Shown one piece after another: positions 60,640 through 64,000 of a stretch of 64,000 nucleotides of DNA (position 1 is its first letter; every line of letters starts with the position of its first letter). The position numbers and the translations under genes are program-made. Source of the stretch: Branchinecta lynchi (taxonomy: Eukaryota; Arthropoda; Branchiopoda; Anostraca; Branchinectidae); NCBI GenBank assembly GCA_023053575.1, contig JAKZAP010000007.1, positions 20,485,464 to 20,549,463 on the forward strand, given 5' to 3'. Below the pieces are notes generated by a model. The model was given only the letters and a program-made list of their open reading frames with translations. It had not been told where the DNA came from and made no database searches.

Positions 60640-61600
60640 TGAATGGTGATGAAATTCCCGTGATCTGGGGCTTAGGTACTTCAAGGTAGGATAGGACGAT
60701 GAAACTTGGTAGGCACATCAGAGACTCAACCAGATTAGCCTGGAAATAGCCAGTTCCCCAATCCGAACATCGAGGGGGGAGAGTGGAGGGAGGGGAATCC
60801 TTATACTTAAGGTATGTATAACTTTCGAACGGGTGATCGAATTTTGAAGGAACTTGATAGTTAGAAAGATCTCGTATCTCAGATATGCCATTTCAAGTCC
60901 GGACCGGTCCGATGAATGTGGGGGGGGGGGGGAGGGGAGAACAAGAAATCTTGTGACACGCTTGGAGTGGTGCGATGACGAAGAAACTTGGTGGGAAGAT
61001 CAAGCACAAGAACTAGGTACATCAGTTACAAATCTGGACGGATTCAGACAATGTCGGGAGTTGGAGGGAGGACCGGAATTCCGGTGATCGCAGTTAAGGT
61101 ACTCCCAGATGTGCTAGGGCGATGAAACTTGGTTGTAACATTAGACACTCGGCTTAAATATTGTCACTTCCTAGATCCGACCATCCCTTAGAGTGCGCAT
61201 CTTGACCGAAAAGTGAAAAAAATACCTTCGACCAAACGATACATATTCATGATCGCCAAGGGACCATGATCATTTTAGCCTTAAGGGTTTTGCTTACAAG
61301 TTAAATCTTTAAAGTAGCCTAAAAAAAAGGCTTTCGAGCAAAATATACATTTTCAACCCCCCCCCCCCCCCCCATTGTTGCCTCAGGGGCCTTGCTTACA
61401 GATACATTTCGAGTGCCCTTAAAGTGGGCGTCATCACAGCCAAGGGCAAAAATAAAATACTTTGTACCAAACGATACAAGGCCCAAGGGTTTTGCTTAGA
61501 AATGATCAGAAACAACCCACACATCGGCAAATTCAAACTTTCATTCTCCGCCCAGCCTTGCAAGTGCCATATGAGCTGCTAGCTCTTGTTTGGTTTAGTT
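60640..61600 (-). repeat. Family E plus G repeat, reversed
   Basis: 60640-61180 is family E (GATGAAACTTGGTAGGCAC..GGAATTCCGGTGATCGC..GTGCTAGGGCGATGAAAC). 61180-61600 is family G reversed (GAGTGCGCATCTTGACC..GGGACCATGATCATTTTAGCC..AAGGGTTTTGCTTA). The same E-G junction is at about 5700. Homopolymer runs at 60919-60930 and 61357-61372. Confidence 0.6.
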
Positions 61601-62189
61601 TAGTGACAAAAAGGCATGTCATCCAAACTTGCTTCCGCACATCCAACCCCTACCCAACCTTTGACAGTGTAGTTGCGTTTTCGGCGATTCCGCAGTTCGG
61701 CTCGAGGGGTTGCTCACTCCCAGAATGTACACGAAGTGACACGTGGCTGCGATGCCGTGCCGGGTGCGTGCGGTCATGAAAATTTTTCGGATGATCCAAT
61801 GATTCCACTTATTTTCTATTTCCCCTAGATGCTCCCTTTTATTCAAACACAACTGATCCCATCCCTTATGTTCTTTTCTTCTAACACGAGAACTTGCATA
61901 TTAATTTTGTCTCTAGACTCTGTAGCCTGTAAGACACTGTCTTCAAACCGGAATCTTGGAGTGGGGGGGGGGGTATGGCACACCTCGGACTTCCAGACGT
62001 ATAGGCTGCCCCTTCATGTAACCCGATCCGCGTCGACGAACCGGAAACCTGGAAGTGAGCCTAACCTTTTGAAGGCACTACTGAAGATAGTAGCTTCTTC
62101 TCTCAATGACGCACTATTTATTTTAAAGTTTAACTGAAAATAAAAATCGTTTGTCCCCGCACTTCAAAATTGGGTGTTTAACGTGTTTG
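61601..62189. other. No gene recognised
   Basis: G-run at about 61963-61972. Frames show no conserved motif. Confidence 0.3.
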
Positions 62190-62850
62190 TTGGTTCTCCT
62201 TTCTTTATCGAATTTGCTAATTCATCCAACTTTTGTTCACTCCGCATCGATTTCACCGCATTCGGCCTGCCCCTTCGTAACTTCGGTGATTCAACCTGTT
62301 TATTCGTTAGTGAATTCGGTAATTCACCGGACTTTTCCCTAGTCCGTATCTGTTCTGTCGCATTCGGTCAATCTGTTTCATAATTCGGTCGTTAATCATA
62401 TTCATTTGGTTCTGATTCGTGACCGAATCCGATAATTCATCGAAATTTTGTTCAGTCCGCATCGATTTTGCGGCACTCGGTCCGTCCTTGCGTAAAGTCG
62501 GTGATTTAACCTGTTTATTTGGTCTCATTCTTTACCAAATTCGGTCACATTCCGTCAGTCCATTTCAGAATTCGGTCACTAGTCAGATTCATTTGGTTCT
62601 GATTCGTGACGGAATACGATAAGTCATCCAACTTTTGTTCAGTCCGCATCGATTTCGTCGCATTCGGTCCGTCCCTGCGTAAATTCGGTGATATAACCTT
62701 TTTATTTGGTTTCATTCTCTACCGAATTCGGTCAGTCCATTTCATAATTAAATTCGGTGTGATTCATTTGGTTCTGATTCGTTACCGAATTCGGTAATTC
62801 ACCGGATGTTTCTTTAGTCCGTTACTATTACTAGACTTGCCGAATTCGGT
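62190..62850. repeat. Tandem array of 187-215-bp units with ACCGAATTCGGT
   Basis: TCCGCATCGATTT at 62241, 62456 and 62643 marks units of 215 and 187 bp, each with GCATTCGGTC, TTTATTTGGT(C/T)TCATTCT, TTCATTTGGTTCTGATTCGT and one or more CCGAATTCGG palindromes. A partial fourth unit follows to about 62850. Confidence 0.8.
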
Positions 62851-63316
62851 TATTTTAGGTGGTTCTAATCTAACAAGAATTTTATTCCATTACGATATTC
62901 GGTTGTAATACCGCTCTCGATCTATTGCTTGTTTTTTTAGTTAGTTTTTAGGTATACTACGAATTCATTATTTGTTCTACCCAGTAACTGAGTTGAGTAA
63001 TTTAAGTGGCATTTATTCAGCTCTCGTTCTTTGCCATTTACGGTATCTTCAGCTGTTTGCTGTTCATTTTTTTACATCTTAGGATTGCAGTACTTCAGAA
63101 ATGACCTAAATATTGCCGAACACTAGCACAGAAACATGGTTGGTTATTTGGCGCTTTTGGTCAACAGCATGGTCCTCATATGTAGTTCTGCTTCTTCTCC
63201 GGCAGCATTTATTCGATAATTCTGTCGTTCAAGTACCTTCGTTACTGGGCGCCAGATGTCGAAGATGTCCAGGTGGCGAATCTACAGGAAATTTGTCGGT
63301 GGCCGGCGGTATCGTG
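62851..63316. other. No gene recognised
   Basis: No conserved motif or repeat ends. Confidence 0.3.
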
Positions 63317-63411
63317 CCGGTGGCGCGGTGCCTTGCCGGTGGCGCGGTACCTTGCCGGTGGCGCGGTGCCTTGCCGGTGGCGCGGTGCCTTGCCGGTGCC
63401 GCGCCGAGTTG
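63317..63411. repeat. 19-bp GC-rich minisatellite, five units
   Basis: CCGGTGGCGCGGTGCCTTG begins at 63317, 63336, 63355, 63374 and 63393 (last unit diverging). It creates overlapping Gly/Arg/Ala-rich frames on both strands that are not genes. Confidence 0.9.
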
Positions 63412-64000
63412 TACACCGGTGGCGGCGAGAGAGCAACCCCTCAGTTCGGCTTTCATGGGATAATGCAACCTCATGTTTATTTATACACTAGCAAGCCCTT
63501 CCAAAATGAGGCTCGAGTCCCTCCAAATCCTGGTTGTACACACCAAAGGCGAGAGCTGGCCTCGGAGCTGGCAACCCTTCAACGTAACCAGGGAGTAGCC
63601 ACGAAATTCACTACTGTTTCAATCTCTTGTAATCCAATATTTTCCTCAGGCTAGCCTTCACACACTCGACAGCTTCTGTAGGCTATCTCACTCTTAACCT
63701 CGGAGCCGAATTTTATTGAAATATTTCAACCCGTTCGTAGGTTATCGTGTTAAGAGACAGACGGACGAAAGAAAGAAATGTAGGATGTCATAGGTGAAAG
63801 TTGAGGCGTTTCTCCGTAGCAATTTATTCAGTTGGCCTTTTTTTTGTCAGGTTGTATAAACGGCGTTCCACGAAAGAATTAGACACGAAAACGTTAAAAG
63901 TAGCTACACAAAAGTACAAACAGAAACTAGTAACATGCATGTCCAGACCGGATCCGAGAACTGGGGGGGGGGGGGCTAGAGGAGGCACCGGCATTCTCGT
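63412..64000. other. No gene; weak A- and E-type fragments
   Basis: 63712-63800 (GAAATATTTCAACCCGTTCG..GACAGACGGACG..GATGTCATAGGTG) resembles the 3' part of element A. 63940-64000 (CCGGATCCGAGAAC, G-run) resembles family E. Confidence 0.4.

Noticed and set aside
62241..62655. CRISPR array
   Set aside because: Repeat unit is about 190-215 bp with no short repeat/unique spacer layout, and the window is eukaryotic.
63113..63654. Gly/Arg/Ala-rich open frames on both strands
   Set aside because: Produced by the 19-bp GC-rich minisatellite; no conserved domain and overlapping frames of equal quality.

Overview
This is a repeat-rich piece of an animal nuclear genome. The one clear host protein-coding gene is spread over about 31 kb in nine recognisable exons. 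Its introns have GT..AG boundaries and carry retrotransposons and DNA transposons. There are no bacterial operons, ribosome binding sites or phage genes. The species cannot be named from the sequence. A pancreatic-type lipase with a C-terminal PLAT domain, CR1/L2-like LINEs with microsatellite tails, a Penelope-like element and hAT-type elements together fit an invertebrate or basal-deuterostome metazoan with a transposon-laden genome.

Host gene: on the minus strand, nine exons between 45,483 and 14,450 encode a secreted pancreatic-lipase-like enzyme. All exon phases agree, and the joined product is about 502 residues plus an unseen signal-peptide exon. It shows the Ser-Asp-His triad, a lid of classic length and a PLAT/C2 domain, and ends at a TGA followed by candidate poly(A) signals. 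The reading frame is intact. A separate minus-strand stretch near 53.6-53.8 kb has a cysteine/histidine motif resembling the start of a DM-type zinc module next to a consensus donor; this is weak. A tRNA-Thr(TGT)-like sequence at 40.85-40.93 kb lies inside a dispersed repeat.

Repeats fill most of the rest. 1-6.3 kb: old repeats (families F, G, E, I) and LINE 3' remnants. 6.7-9.9 kb: element A, which has a 137-bp internal tandem array, is interrupted by a LINE and followed by another LINE fragment. 11.4-12.7 kb: a hAT-like element with a nested family-B MITE, then palindromic family C. 14.4-45.5 kb: the lipase gene, with introns holding further A, B, C and D elements, LINE ends, a tandem triplication that copies a splice acceptor, a small hAT MITE, a 294-bp palindrome, and a three-deep nest (LINE containing A containing a Penelope-like element). 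45.5-56.9 kb: LINEs, a second Penelope-like remnant split by element A, hammerhead-like motifs and more A copies. 57-64 kb: a fold-back element, families E and G, and tandem arrays including a 19-bp GC-rich minisatellite.

Several pairs of copies supply both the empty and the filled version of an insertion site. This fixes the ends and target-site duplications of families A, B, the hAT-like elements and the fold-back family D from this window alone. Family letters (A-J) are labels used only here.
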